NCBI GenBank assembly: GCA_963785075.1
Contig: CAWATW010000004.1
Coordinates: 868,001 to 932,000, forward strand
Direction: 5' to 3'
Length of the DNA stretch: 64,000 nucleotides
From: JAOUGY01 sp963785075
Lineage (GTDB): Bacteria > Actinomycetota > Acidimicrobiia > Spongiisociales > ZC4RG35
Shown: positions 45,268 through 53,797 of the stretch, in pieces
Position numbering within the stretch: the stretch's first letter is position 1
Layout of the letters: each line of letters starts with the position of its first letter
Made by a program: the position numbers and the translations under genes
The notes under the pieces: model-generated
The model's input: the letters and a program-made list of their open reading frames with translations, nothing else
What the model was told of the DNA's origin: nothing
Databases searched by the model: none

Positions 45268-45813
45268 TCAGACTTCGGCTTCGCCGGGCTGGACGAGGCC
45301 GCTCTCGTAGGCGAACGCCACCGCTTGGGCGCGATCCCGGACACCGAGTTGGTGAACAGGTGGTTGATGTGGGACTTGACCGTGGCCACGCCGATGAACA
45401 AACGTTCGGATCTGGTCGTTGCTGTACCCGTGGGCGATCTCGACGAACACGTCGAGCTCCCGGTCGCTCAACTACTCGAGCCGCCGGGTGGTATCGGTGT
45501 CGACCTCGAGACGCTGAGCGAACCGGCCGATCAGCCGGCTGGTGATCGCAGGTGACAACATCGCACCCCCCTCGTGAACCGTCCGCACCGCTGCCGCCAA
45601 CTCGTGGCGCGGGCGGCGACCCGCCGCCCGATGTACCAGGGCAGCACCGGAATCAATGTCGCAGCGAGAGCGAGGTCGGCCGGCGAATCGCCGTCGTAGC
45701 TCCCGACCGCCACGAATGACGCCGCAGCTGCGACCAGGACGGTCACCGAGGTGCTGAGATCGTCGATACCGCCAGGTCCGACACGCACTGGAGGCGATCG
45801 ACCATGACCGCAA
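45268..45813 (-). pseudogene. remnant of a LuxR-type two-component system (kinase start fused to regulator end)
   Basis: Pieces in different frames read as the end of a NarL/LuxR regulator. These are HELAAAVRTVHEGGAMLSP, then RLEVDTDTTRRLE, a TAG stop, SDRELDVFVEIAHGYSNDQI, ERLFIGVATVKSHINHLF in another frame, and LGVRDRAQAVAFAYESG. So one nonsense codon and two indels break the HTH. Upstream, a hydrophobic piece ending TLIPVLPWYIGRRVAARA looks like a DesK-type kinase N-terminus joined by deletion. It lies upstream of, and in line with, the MacB-like operon, where such systems usually control expression. Assigning the kinase part is tentative. Confidence 0.6.
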
Positions 45814-46605
45814 AGAACGATTCGAGCAGCGCCGATCTCGAGATCGTATTCGTCATCGAAGGCCCCGTGCCCCAAGCGGCGCGTGCCCGGCCGGAGGACG
45901 TGGTCCGCGACCTCACCGCCAAGGCACCGCGACCGGTGATCTTCGCCAGGGTGAAGCTCACCACCGAGGAGTCCAGACGCCGAACGAGCGGCACATCGCC
46001 CAGATGGTCATCGATGTCAGTGGAGCGTTGCTGAGGGCACAGGTCGCGGAGTCGTCGATGATCGAGGCGATCAATCTGGTGGGCAAGCGGCTCGACCGCC
46101 GAGTGCGCGATCTCATCGATCGACGCGACGACGCCAACCCCCGAACCACGGCTACAGAGCCTGGCACGTGGAGAAGTGGCGACCTTCCGAGCGCGCGACC
46201 CGACTTCTTCCCCAGGCCGCCCAGTGAGCGGGAAATCGTGCGAAGGAAGACCTGGTCGGGCGATCGAACCTCGATCACCGACGCCCTCTTCGACCTCTAT
46301 GCGCTCGACCACCGGTTCTTCCTGTTCACCGACATCTACGACGGGATCGATTCGGTCGTCTACGAAGAGGACGGTGGGGTGAGACTGCAGCGACTCACCG
46401 GCGACGTCGCCCCGGAGGGGTCGACGGATTCGACGTCGACGTCGTCGAGGTGCCGGCACCGGAGATGACGGACGAGCAGGCGGCCGATCGACTCGACTCG
46501 TCGAACGAACCGTTCGTCTTCTACAAGGACACCGAAACCGGGAGAGGGGCCTTCCTCTACCGCAGGTACGACGGCCTCTACGGATTGGTCGAGCCCCGGG
46601 CCTGA
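45804..46605 (+). pseudogene. ribosome hibernation factor (HPF)-like protein with two S30AE C-terminal domains, frameshifted twice
   Basis: ATG 45804 has GGAGG upstream. The first frame gives LEIVFVIEGPVP and APRPVIFARVKLTTEES. A second frame, from about 45975, gives NERHIAQMVIDVSGALLRAQ and an S30AE C-terminal-like segment EREIVRRKTWSGDRTS...DHRFFLFTDIYDG. A third, from about 46420, gives a second copy, PFVFYKDTETGRGAFLYRRY...YGLVEPRA, ending at 46605. Each junction fits a lost base in a C or G run. Intact, it would be about 266 residues: an N-terminal half and two copies of the domain that dimerises 100S ribosomes. Pseudogene or sequence error. Confidence 0.6.
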
Positions 46606-46693
46606 GAGTGCTCAGTCCTGCGTGGCGAGCGATCGTGTCGGCCGCGTACACTATCGGCGACTCGACGCCGGGCCATCCTGACTCGATCGCTTC

Positions 46694-46766
46694 GGGTCCC
46701 TAGCTCAACTGGTAGAGCACCGGGCTTTTAACCCGTTGGTTGTGGGTTCGAGTCCCACGGGGCCCA
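46694..46766 (+). tRNA. tRNA-Lys(TTT)
   Basis: 73 nt with acceptor GGGTCCC/GGGGCCC (one wobble), D-arm GCTC/GAGC, anticodon loop CTTTTAA with anticodon TTT at 46727-46729, and T-arm GTGGG/CCCAC. CCA is not encoded. It is the attachment site of the island to its right, which recreates its 3' half. Confidence 0.95.
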
Positions 46767-46870
46767 CGCCGGTCGGCTTCGCCGACCTAACCGATTCCTC
46801 CGGAAACTCCAGGCGCAGCAAGGGATTTCGAGGGATCGAGCTCGAGCTCCATCTGGGTTTCTGGGTGCTT
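46722..46870. repeat. attL: tRNA-Lys 3' half and flank
   Basis: 46722-46794 is identical over 73 bp to 56284-56356. The match starts in the anticodon stem, covers the tRNA 3' half and a GGTCGGC-TTC-GCCGACC hairpin, and fades into about 75 bp of roughly 85-90% identity. Tyrosine integrases often cross over at the anticodon loop, as the left edge suggests. Confidence 0.9.
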
Positions 46871-48003
46871 GCCCTTCGCGAAATCCTGGCTTGCCCGGTT
46901 TTGTCCGTCGTTTGTCCGTCTGATTCTGCGCGTAGAGATCGTCGAGGGCCTGCGCGAGGCTCTCCGCTTCGGACGGGAATAGGTGCCCGTAGACGTCCAT
47001 CGTCACCACGATCGAGGAGTGCCCGAGGTGTCGTTTGATCGCCTCCGGGTGGGCGCCCTTGGAGATGAGGAGGGCGGCGGCAGTGTGCCGGAGGTCGTGA
47101 ATCCGGAGCGCCGCCGGGAGTTCGGCCGCTCTCGAGCGCCGGCTGCCACACGTTCTTGGTGAAGTTCGAGTTCCGCAGCGGCGAACCGTTGGAGGCGGTG
47201 AAGACGAGTCCGTCGGGGTCGGTGCCGCAGTAGGTGACCAGGTGGTGGTTGAGCATGTCCCGCAGGAAGCTCGGGATCACCACGGTGCGGGACCGGTGGT
47301 TCTTGGTCGTCCCGAAGTGAAGGTCGCCACCCACCTCGGCCAGCGACTCGTTGACGTCGACCCGCCCCCGCAACACGTCGACTCGGCGGCGTCGGAGAGC
47401 AGCCGCCTCACCCCACCGGAGCCCGCCGTAGGCGAGCACGTAGACGAGGGCCCGGTAGCGATCGTCGACGGCGGCGGCCAGCCGGTCGATCTCTGGCGGC
47501 GTGAGGAACAGCTGCTCCCGCTTCGGCTTGCGGGGCAAGGGGATCCCGTCGGCCGGGTTGGCCGGGATGTAGCGATTGCGGACCGCCGCCTTGAGGATCT
47601 GCGAGAGCACCCGATGCGCCTGCCGGATACGCGAGGCGGACAGACCCGACTCCTGCATGTCCGCCACCCATTGCTCGATCGCCAGCCCATCGATCCGATC
47701 GAGCCGGACACCACCGAACCGGGGGATGATGTGGTTGCGAAGCAGCGACTGGTAGCCGTCGAGTGTCTTCGGCTTGAGATGGGTGCGGGTGGTGATCCAT
47801 CCATGCGCCCAATCGGCAAAGAGAGTGGCGGAGAGGTCGGGGTCAATCCACTCGCCTCGCTGTTTCTGCGCCTCGACCTGGATCAGGAACCGGTCGGCGT
47901 CCACCTTCCGCCGGAAGGTCTTGGAGCGCTCCCGCCCACCCGGGTCGATGTAGCGGACCTGCCACTTCGACGAGTCGACCGGGTGCCGACGGATGTGCGC
48001 CAT
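46728..48003 (-). pseudogene. tyrosine recombinase (phage integrase), frameshifted
   Basis: From ATG 48003 the frame gives an N-terminal arm (WQVRYIDPGGRERSKTF), a SAM-like core-binding domain and the first catalytic Arg (GGLRWGEAAAL) and Lys (GTTKNHRSRTV). Near 47125 the frame is lost after QPALESG. The other frame then supplies LRIHDLRHTAAALL, the His of LGHSSI and the nucleophile Tyr in DVYGHLF. So all R-K-HxxR-H-Y residues exist but are split by a net +1 shift. The C-terminal frame runs through attL to 46728. Either an inactivated integrase or a base-call error. Confidence 0.85.
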
Positions 48004-48006
48004 GGG

Positions 48007-48240
48007 TCAGTGCCCGTCACGGGCGGCCAGCTCCGCAAGCCACTCTTCGACGTCGGCCCACCGATAACGCAGATGCCGCGCCATCCTGAAACCCCGAGGC
48101 CCGGTGTTCCGGTGCCGCCACGTGTAGATCGTCTTGACTGGCACATCGAGATACGCGGCCAAGTCCTGCACGGTAAGGAGGCGCTGCGATGGCTCCGCTG
48201 TCGTGGGCTCGGCCGTGTCCTGCCAAGACTTAGATCCCAT
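48007..48240 (-). CDS. excisionase-type HTH protein
   Basis: A 77-residue protein from ATG 48240 (upstream ATG 48252 or TTG 48276 possible). It has the excisionase winged helix LLTVQDLAAYLDVPVKTIYTW and RHLRYRWADVEEWL. Directly before the integrase gene and in the same direction, it should bind the arms of the attachment site to direct excision and may repress its own promoter. Confidence 0.8.
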   Translation of the reverse strand: MGSKSWQDTAEPTTAEPSQRLLTVQDLAAYLDVPVKTIYTWRHRNTGPRGFRMARHLRYRWADVEEWLAELAARDGH

Positions 48241-48362
48241 GCGTCCAACCATATCGCAACGTTCACAGCTGTACAATCGTTAAATTCCAGTTCTCGAATC
48301 ATCGGGCCTGGCGCAAGCGGCAGCAAGTAAACGCTCGATCGCCTTAGATCGTTGATGCATTG

Positions 48363-48839
48363 ATGCGATACCCGTCATTCGAGGTGTTCTACGCAGAGGC
48401 AGCGGACGACTGCTTTCGCGCTGTGGCAGTCGCCGTCGGCAACGGAGGCGATGCCGCGGATCTGGTCCACGAAGCGTTCACTCGTGCCTTCACACGTTGG
48501 CCCGAGGTCGCCACGCACCCCTCGTCCATCGCATGGGTCATTCGAACGGCAATGAATCTCCATAGAGACCGCTGGCGCCGTGCCACGCGAGGAGTACGCG
48601 GGTTCGGCGACGGCCGCAAGTTCATTGAGCCATCTCTTCCCACCGACCCCCGACTGCTCGAAGCGCTCTTGGCGTTACCACGTCGGCAGCGCGAAGTCGT
48701 GGCTCTTCGCGTGATTGCCGATCTGGACACCAGGCAGGCGGCCGCCGTGCTCGGTACCGCAGAAGCGACAGTTCGGGTCCACCTTCATAGGGCCCTGAAG
48801 GCGCTGCGTGCGTCGTTGATCGAGGAGGAGCTCCGATGA
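48363..48839 (+). CDS. sigma-70 family (ECF/SigE-like) sigma factor
   Basis: A 158-residue protein from ATG 48363 (a TTG one codon earlier is possible). Region 2: GGDAADLVHEAFTRAFTRWPE and VIRTAMNLHRDRWRR. Region 4: PRRQREVVALRVIADLDTRQ and ATVRVHLHRALKAL. Its stop overlaps the next gene by ATGA. It is divergent from the excisionase gene (about 120 bp), an unusual place for a sigma factor within a small island. Confidence 0.82.
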   Translation: MRYPSFEVFYAEAADDCFRAVAVAVGNGGDAADLVHEAFTRAFTRWPEVATHPSSIAWVIRTAMNLHRDRWRRATRGVRGFGDGRKFIEPSLPTDPRLLEALLALPRRQREVVALRVIADLDTRQAAAVLGTAEATVRVHLHRALKALRASLIEEELR

Positions 48840-50740
48840 GCGACTTGGACGAATTCCAAGATGTCGTAGCCAGCATCAGATCCAACCTGGCGGAGATGAC
48901 CCTCAATCGTCCCGCACCCACCCCGAGCCTCACCGCCAAAGCGCCAAGGCATGGAGCGGGGTGGAGATGGGCCATCGCCGGCGCCGCCTTGGTTGTGTTG
49001 GCGGTGGTTCCCGTTGCCTTTCTGCTCAGAGGCGGCGACGAGGGTTCTGACGAGCCGACCACTTCCGTACCCGTTACGGCCGTAGCGGAGTCTTCGGGCG
49101 TTCAAGGCTGGATCGACTGGGAGGCGCTCGATCTACTCGGAACCTTCAACCAACCTGCGGCATTCGATCCCTTCCCTGGTTTGTTGACTGCCGGCGACGC
49201 GTGGGTCGCACCCACGCCGGACCAGATCGGTGAGGCGTCGCCCGTAACCGGGTACTGGACGTCGACCGACGGGCGTCAATGGAGCTTCGCCCGGATCGAC
49301 CCAATGTCATTCGGGATGAACGCCGCGTACCTTCGCGACATCACGGGTTTCGGAGACAAGGTGTATGCGATCGCGAAGGGCCAGCCAATCGAGGATGGAA
49401 CCCCGAACGAAGTGGTCGTCGTCTCCACAGGTGGATCGGACTGGATACCGCTCTCAGACCCGGCGATCCCGTCCTCCCCGTTGATGCTCGCCTCAGGGCC
49501 GCGCGGGCTACTCGTGGTGGCTCGCGGGCCCGACGGTCCACCCAGTTGGACGATCGCCGTGTCACTCGACGGCCGGTCGTGGACCCGCTCGACCACGAAC
49601 CTCGACGGGGTGACCGGCCCCATCGGCGCAATCACCTCCGACGCGTTCTACATCGGCGGAGAGGAACCGCTCCAAGACACAGCGGCCGTTGTTTGGGCGT
49701 CCACGGACGGAGCGAACTGGCGATCCATCCCACTGCCGGGAGACCCCAATGGAGCCGCCACGCCTGTCCCGAGCGCCGCCGGCCTCCTCGCTCGGTATCG
49801 AAGCCCTGAAGGATCCATGCGCCTCTTCCATCTTGAACCAGGAGGTGAGACCTTCGTTGACGTCACCCCGGTCGGGGTTGAGCCCACGTGGGTCGAGACG
49901 TCGCCGGGCGATGGCCTGGTTGTCGTCCAGGACGACCAGGCTCCTGACCGACCGATTCTTTGGTCCGAGGACCTCACGACTTGGTATGGGACCAGCCTGC
50001 TGCCGTTGATCGGCGACAGGTGGATCTCCGAGTTGGCGGTGCTGGGCGACACCGTCCTGATGAACACCTACGTGAACGGACCAGGACAGGACCAACCAGG
50101 TGAATGGCTCTGGTATCGGGGGACGATCAGAAGACTCGGACCCGACGTGGAGGCCCCTGGAACATGCGGCGCGCTCGTCGGCACGGAGCCGTGGTTGGTC
50201 CTGTTCACCAGAACGTATCCAGGTCCCCCGTGTGTTCGTGTGGGTCTCCATCAGGACATCCAGCTCTGGAACAAGGGATTCGACGCGACTCGCATCGAAT
50301 GGGACGGATCGATCCATACCCTGAACCCGGACGAGTTCTTCGCCACGGGGACCGTTGGCGAACACCTCGAGCCAGGCACTTACACGTTCGCGGGCGAACC
50401 CTACGCACTCCCTGAGATCCACGTTGTCGACCCGGAAAGCAGCAAGTCAGCCAATCTCACGGTGACGGACCGAGGTTGGGGCCCTGTAGATCTCGGCATG
50501 ACGATCGCCGATGCAACCCAGGCACTCGGCAGTGTCATTGCCGTACAGGCCGACCTCGCTCCCGGACCGGAGTGTTGGCAGGCCGTCGTGGTCGGCGATC
50601 CGTACACGCCGATCTTCACAGTTGAAGGCGGAATCGACGACACAGGGGTGATCATCGGAGTCACCTCGACCTACCCAACCACTGAAACCGTCGGCGCCTT
50701 CGTGGACCCCGAACGAGACGGCGCCTGTGTCGGTCGCTGA
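48836..50740 (+). CDS. large membrane protein with Asp-box repeats, putative anti-sigma partner
   Basis: A 634-residue protein coupled to the sigma gene. About 40 cytoplasmic residues (MSDLDEFQDVVASIRSNLAEM) precede one membrane helix (about 43-64). The outer region (about 95-430) has four or five Asp-box-like repeats: STDGRQWSF, STGGSDWIP, SLDGRSWTR, STDGANWRS and SEDLTTWYG, typical of sialidase-like beta-propellers. A C-terminal beta-sandwich with TLNPDEFFATGTVGEHLEPG follows. Inferred: the short inside segment holds the sigma factor and the propeller senses an outside signal. No ZAS zinc motif. Confidence 0.65.
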   Translation: MSDLDEFQDVVASIRSNLAEMTLNRPAPTPSLTAKAPRHGAGWRWAIAGAALVVLAVVPVAFLLRGGDEGSDEPTTSVPVTAVAESSGVQGWIDWEALDLLGTFNQPAAFDPFPGLLTAGDAWVAPTPDQIGEASPVTGYWTSTDGRQWSFARIDPMSFGMNAAYLRDITGFGDKVYAIAKGQPIEDGTPNEVVVVSTGGSDWIPLSDPAIPSSPLMLASGPRGLLVVARGPDGPPSWTIAVSLDGRSWTRSTTNLDGVTGPIGAITSDAFYIGGEEPLQDTAAVVWASTDGANWRSIPLPGDPNGAATPVPSAAGLLARYRSPEGSMRLFHLEPGGETFVDVTPVGVEPTWVETSPGDGLVVVQDDQAPDRPILWSEDLTTWYGTSLLPLIGDRWISELAVLGDTVLMNTYVNGPGQDQPGEWLWYRGTIRRLGPDVEAPGTCGALVGTEPWLVLFTRTYPGPPCVRVGLHQDIQLWNKGFDATRIEWDGSIHTLNPDEFFATGTVGEHLEPGTYTFAGEPYALPEIHVVDPESSKSANLTVTDRGWGPVDLGMTIADATQALGSVIAVQADLAPGPECWQAVVVGDPYTPIFTVEGGIDDTGVIIGVTSTYPTTETVGAFVDPERDGACVGR

Positions 50741-50744
50741 ACAC

Positions 50745-51203
50745 TCACACAGATCCGTGGCAGACCTTGTACTTCCGTCCTGACCCGCACGGGCACGGAT
50801 CGTTCCGGCCAGGCTTCGCCGACCCCGGCTCCGTCGATGAGCGCTGCCTGGCGGCTCGAGTCTCCAGCTGAGATTCCCGATGTCGGAGCCGGCGGCGCTC
50901 GGCGTCGACCTCGGCCTCCCGCTGGGCGAGCGTCCGCTCGCGCTCTTCCAGGTCCGTTCGAAGCCGATCGAGTAACGCCACCGACTGATCGAGATCCGGA
51001 TCGTCGACGGTGGACAGCTCGTGTTCGATGAGCATTCCGATGGCTCCGCCCATGGAGACGCCAGCGACGTCGCAGTACCGCTTCCACGTCGACCACACGG
51101 CATCGGATACCGGCACCTTGACGAGCTGCGTACCCTTCCTGTGATCGAACTCAGCCAGCACCCGACGATCGATCCGAGCCAACACGCCGCGGTCAAGCAC
51201 CAT
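50745..51203 (-). CDS. SEC-C motif zinc-binding protein with coiled coil
   Basis: A 152-residue protein. ATG 51203 is chosen because AGGAGG sits 5 nt upstream; longer frames lack a site. The N-terminal part (VLARIDRRVLAEFDHRK, VPVSDAVWSTWKRYCDVAGV) looks like a small DNA- or protein-binding domain. A coiled coil (about 85-130, LRTDLEERERTLAQRE) follows, and the tail is a SEC-C zinc motif (GRNDPCPCGSGRKYKVCHG). SEC-C tails occur on SecA and on many proteins of mobile elements. Convergent with the large membrane gene (4 bp apart). Confidence 0.78.
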   Translation of the reverse strand: MVLDRGVLARIDRRVLAEFDHRKGTQLVKVPVSDAVWSTWKRYCDVAGVSMGGAIGMLIEHELSTVDDPDLDQSVALLDRLRTDLEERERTLAQREAEVDAERRRLRHRESQLETRAARQRSSTEPGSAKPGRNDPCPCGSGRKYKVCHGSV

Positions 51204-51224
51204 CGCGACCTCCTGCGTTCCAAC

Positions 51225-51296
51225 ACCACACAGTTGCATCAAATTGATGCGGAGTCTACTGGTATACCGCGGACCGGTGGGTTGCAACTGTGTGGT
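51225..51296. promoter_or_regulatory. inverted repeats in a divergent promoter region
   Basis: ACCACACAGTTGCA at 51225-51238 and its exact reverse complement at 51283-51296 flank 44 bp. GCATCA-AAT-TGATGC at 51236-51250 is a second palindrome overlapping the left arm. The region lies between the divergent SEC-C and DUF433 genes and looks like an operator pair. Confidence 0.6.
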
Positions 51297-51349
51297 CATG
51301 AGACCGCCAGCCCTGCACCTTCGCTGTGAGTGCTGTAATACGTTCCACG

Positions 51350-51706
51350 ATGGTGCCCAACAGCGAACCACACGGAACCTCGAGAGGCATTGAGATCACT
51401 GATGCGGTCATCGCTGGTCTCGCTCGGGAAGCCGAGTTGGGCTACGACATAGGAGCCGATGCGCACGCAACCGGCTCCAAGCCACGGCTGTTTGGACGAA
51501 TCACCGTCGAACCCGGCAAGCACGGCGGCCAACCGTGCATCCGAGGACTGCGGATCCCGGTCGCGACGGTCGTGGGCATGGTGGCCGCCGGCATGTCGGC
51601 CGAGGAGATCGTCGCAGACCTTCCTGACCTCGAGCCCGAGGACGTTGCGGAAGCCCTTCGCTTTGCGGCGGAGACAATTCGAGAAGGACACATCCCGCAG
51701 GTATGA
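51350..51706 (+). CDS. DUF433 (VapB-like antitoxin) protein
   Basis: A 118-residue protein from ATG 51350 (GTG 51326 also possible). Residues about 50-110 match DUF433: HGGQPCIRGLRIPVATVVGM, GMSAEEIVADLPDLEPEDV and EALRFAA. The N-terminal region IEITDAVIAGLAREAELGY resembles the DNA-binding end of such antitoxins. The usual partner, a PIN-like DUF5615 toxin gene downstream, is not present; a lipoprotein gene follows instead. So it is either an orphan antitoxin or serves as a regulator. Confidence 0.75.
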   Translation: MVPNSEPHGTSRGIEITDAVIAGLAREAELGYDIGADAHATGSKPRLFGRITVEPGKHGGQPCIRGLRIPVATVVGMVAAGMSAEEIVADLPDLEPEDVAEALRFAAETIREGHIPQV

Positions 51707-51821
51707 GCCTTCCCTGACTTCCGACGAGAAGACTTATACCTTGGGGCGGATGAGAACGACGATGCCTCGGACTCGCCAATGGGACGGCGTGCGGGAACCG
51801 ATCCTATCCGGCCGGCGTCCC

Positions 51822-53783
51822 ATGGAAGTGATTTCTGCGTGTCGTTGGGGATCGATTGTGGTGCTGTCCCTCGCATTGGCGGCGTGTTCCCGTTCGGCAC
51901 CGTTGGACACCTCCCCGCCGGTCGTGAGTTCGTCACCGGCTCCTGAGACTTCGAGCAGGGTGGCTTCGGTGTTCGAACCACCTGACATCGGCGAGTTCGA
52001 TCCCGGCGTCGCATCTTCCGCCGAGGTCCCGGCCGTTGTCGACTGGGACGTGATCACCGCCGGTTTGCAGGAAGCACGCTCGGGGAGCTCCGAGCTCGTG
52101 GCGGTGGCACCGGAGTCGTGTGTCGAAGTGGGACCGGATCAATGGCGTGTCGACGGGTCGGTGACGGTTCCGGCCGGGGTCGAATCAGCGACGGTGTTGT
52201 TCCAGTTCGTCGAGGAGAACGGCGACGTGATCGAGTCGATCCCGGTCCTGGTCGAGTTCAGCGAGTCAGGCCGGTTCGCGTTCGTTGCCGACTTCTTGAC
52301 CCGATCGCTGCGAGAGGACGATTTCTGGTGGCCCACGTATGGCTATTCGCCCGGAGTCGAGGGCTGCCTCATCGAGGTCGCATACGGTTCGGCGGCGACT
52401 GCGAGGGGATCGTGGACGATCGATGCCCAACGATCCAGCGAGCCGATCAGCTGGACAGCGCCGCCCAACTCGATCCAGGCGTTGGGTTTGGGAGCGTCGA
52501 TGGTTGATCCCGACGACCCGAGGATCAGCTGGATGACCATGGCCTGGCTCGATATTGGCCCAACTCTCGAAACAGTGTGGGTCCCGACCGACCCGCTGCT
52601 GCCCCTGGTACGGATGTCGCTGTCTGGATCCTGCGACAGCATGACCTTCGGAGGAAACGGAACAAGCACGGCCGTGGTCGAGCTCTTCCATCGTTGCGAC
52701 CTGACCTACTTGGCGGTTGGAGATCCGCCTGCCGGATCGGGCGTGCCGGACATCGACGGATTCGAGTACGCGACGTGGATCGATCTGCCCGCCCTGTACG
52801 CGAAGCGAGACGGATGGAACATCGTGATTCACCCCGACTCGCTCGATGCCGACTGGAGTGCCATTTCCGACGTCGCTCGCTCGCTCACACCATTCACGAA
52901 TCTGCGTGTGTCAGACCGCGACGTCCCCGGTGTAGGCGAGACCGTTGGCGAAGCCATCTCTGAGATCATCGAACGCGACGGTCTCACCGAGCGGAGCCGA
53001 CGCCAGATCACGCCAGAACTCGTGACCGTCGTCGCAACCGGTGAAGACCTCGGGCAGTACGTGGGAGACATCCCAGGCACCTACGTCGCAACGTTCGATG
53101 TCAACCTGCGCGACGGCGCCTGGGTAGCGGGAGACCCGGGTCTCTCCGGCGGCGGTGACCTCTGTCTCACCGGTTTCGGCTCGAGCCACCCATCTGCACC
53201 CGACGCATACTCGGCGGCGCTCGTGGGTGCCGAACCGACCTGGACCATCCAGGAGGCCACCGGCGACGGCGGATGGCTCTCGCTCGACACCGCCGATGGT
53301 GTCGCCTGGATGGCCGAGCTGAAGTCGGTCGCCTACCGAGCCATCGACGAGCATGGCGACCCCGTGTATTGCTCTGCAGGTGTACTCGGCGACGGCGAAA
53401 CCTGGTCACCGTGGCAACTTCCGAACGCACGCTGGGACCTCGACCTCACCGCCATCCCCAACCAGTCACTCTCTGACGGCGACACCATCCGAATCGAGGG
53501 CAGCGGATTCCCCAAGAACGCCAACATCGACATCGCCATTTGCCGTGTCGCGGACCCTGGACGACCCGACATCGCAGATTGCCAGTCGTTCGAGGAATCA
53601 GAAGAGCGCTACGGCCGCACCGAACCGGACGGCACGATTGACCGCACCTATGCCGCCACGTCGAGATTCATCGACGACTACGGACAACCGATCGACTGCA
53701 CCACCGACCGCTGCGTGATCCAAGTCCGAACCAACGTCGGACACCTCCGAGCCGGTCAAGCGCCGATCTCGTTCGGTGGCTGA
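51822..53783 (+). CDS. large lipoprotein with neocarzinostatin-like C-terminal domain
   Basis: A 653-residue protein. ATG 51822 puts the lipobox LAAC (about Cys22) at normal distance; ATG 51750 would add 24 residues. A Ser/Pro linker is followed by about 450 residues with no recognised family. The last ~115 residues match the neocarzinostatin fold: NQSLSDGDTIRIEGSGFPK, IDIAICRVAD...CQSFEE (first disulfide pair) and DCTTDRCVIQVRTN (second pair) before PISFGG. In streptomycetes this fold carries enediyne chromophores, but similar domains occur on surface proteins. No enediyne genes are near. Probably surface-anchored, ligand-binding. Confidence 0.7.
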   Translation: MEVISACRWGSIVVLSLALAACSRSAPLDTSPPVVSSSPAPETSSRVASVFEPPDIGEFDPGVASSAEVPAVVDWDVITAGLQEARSGSSELVAVAPESCVEVGPDQWRVDGSVTVPAGVESATVLFQFVEENGDVIESIPVLVEFSESGRFAFVADFLTRSLREDDFWWPTYGYSPGVEGCLIEVAYGSAATARGSWTIDAQRSSEPISWTAPPNSIQALGLGASMVDPDDPRISWMTMAWLDIGPTLETVWVPTDPLLPLVRMSLSGSCDSMTFGGNGTSTAVVELFHRCDLTYLAVGDPPAGSGVPDIDGFEYATWIDLPALYAKRDGWNIVIHPDSLDADWSAISDVARSLTPFTNLRVSDRDVPGVGETVGEAISEIIERDGLTERSRRQITPELVTVVATGEDLGQYVGDIPGTYVATFDVNLRDGAWVAGDPGLSGGGDLCLTGFGSSHPSAPDAYSAALVGAEPTWTIQEATGDGGWLSLDTADGVAWMAELKSVAYRAIDEHGDPVYCSAGVLGDGETWSPWQLPNARWDLDLTAIPNQSLSDGDTIRIEGSGFPKNANIDIAICRVADPGRPDIADCQSFEESEERYGRTEPDGTIDRTYAATSRFIDDYGQPIDCTTDRCVIQVRTNVGHLRAGQAPISFGG

Positions 53784-53797
53784 GACGCCAACAGCAC

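Noticed and set aside
47242..48330. 362-aa open frame on the + strand
   Set aside because: Antisense to the integrase, which shows clear recombinase motifs.
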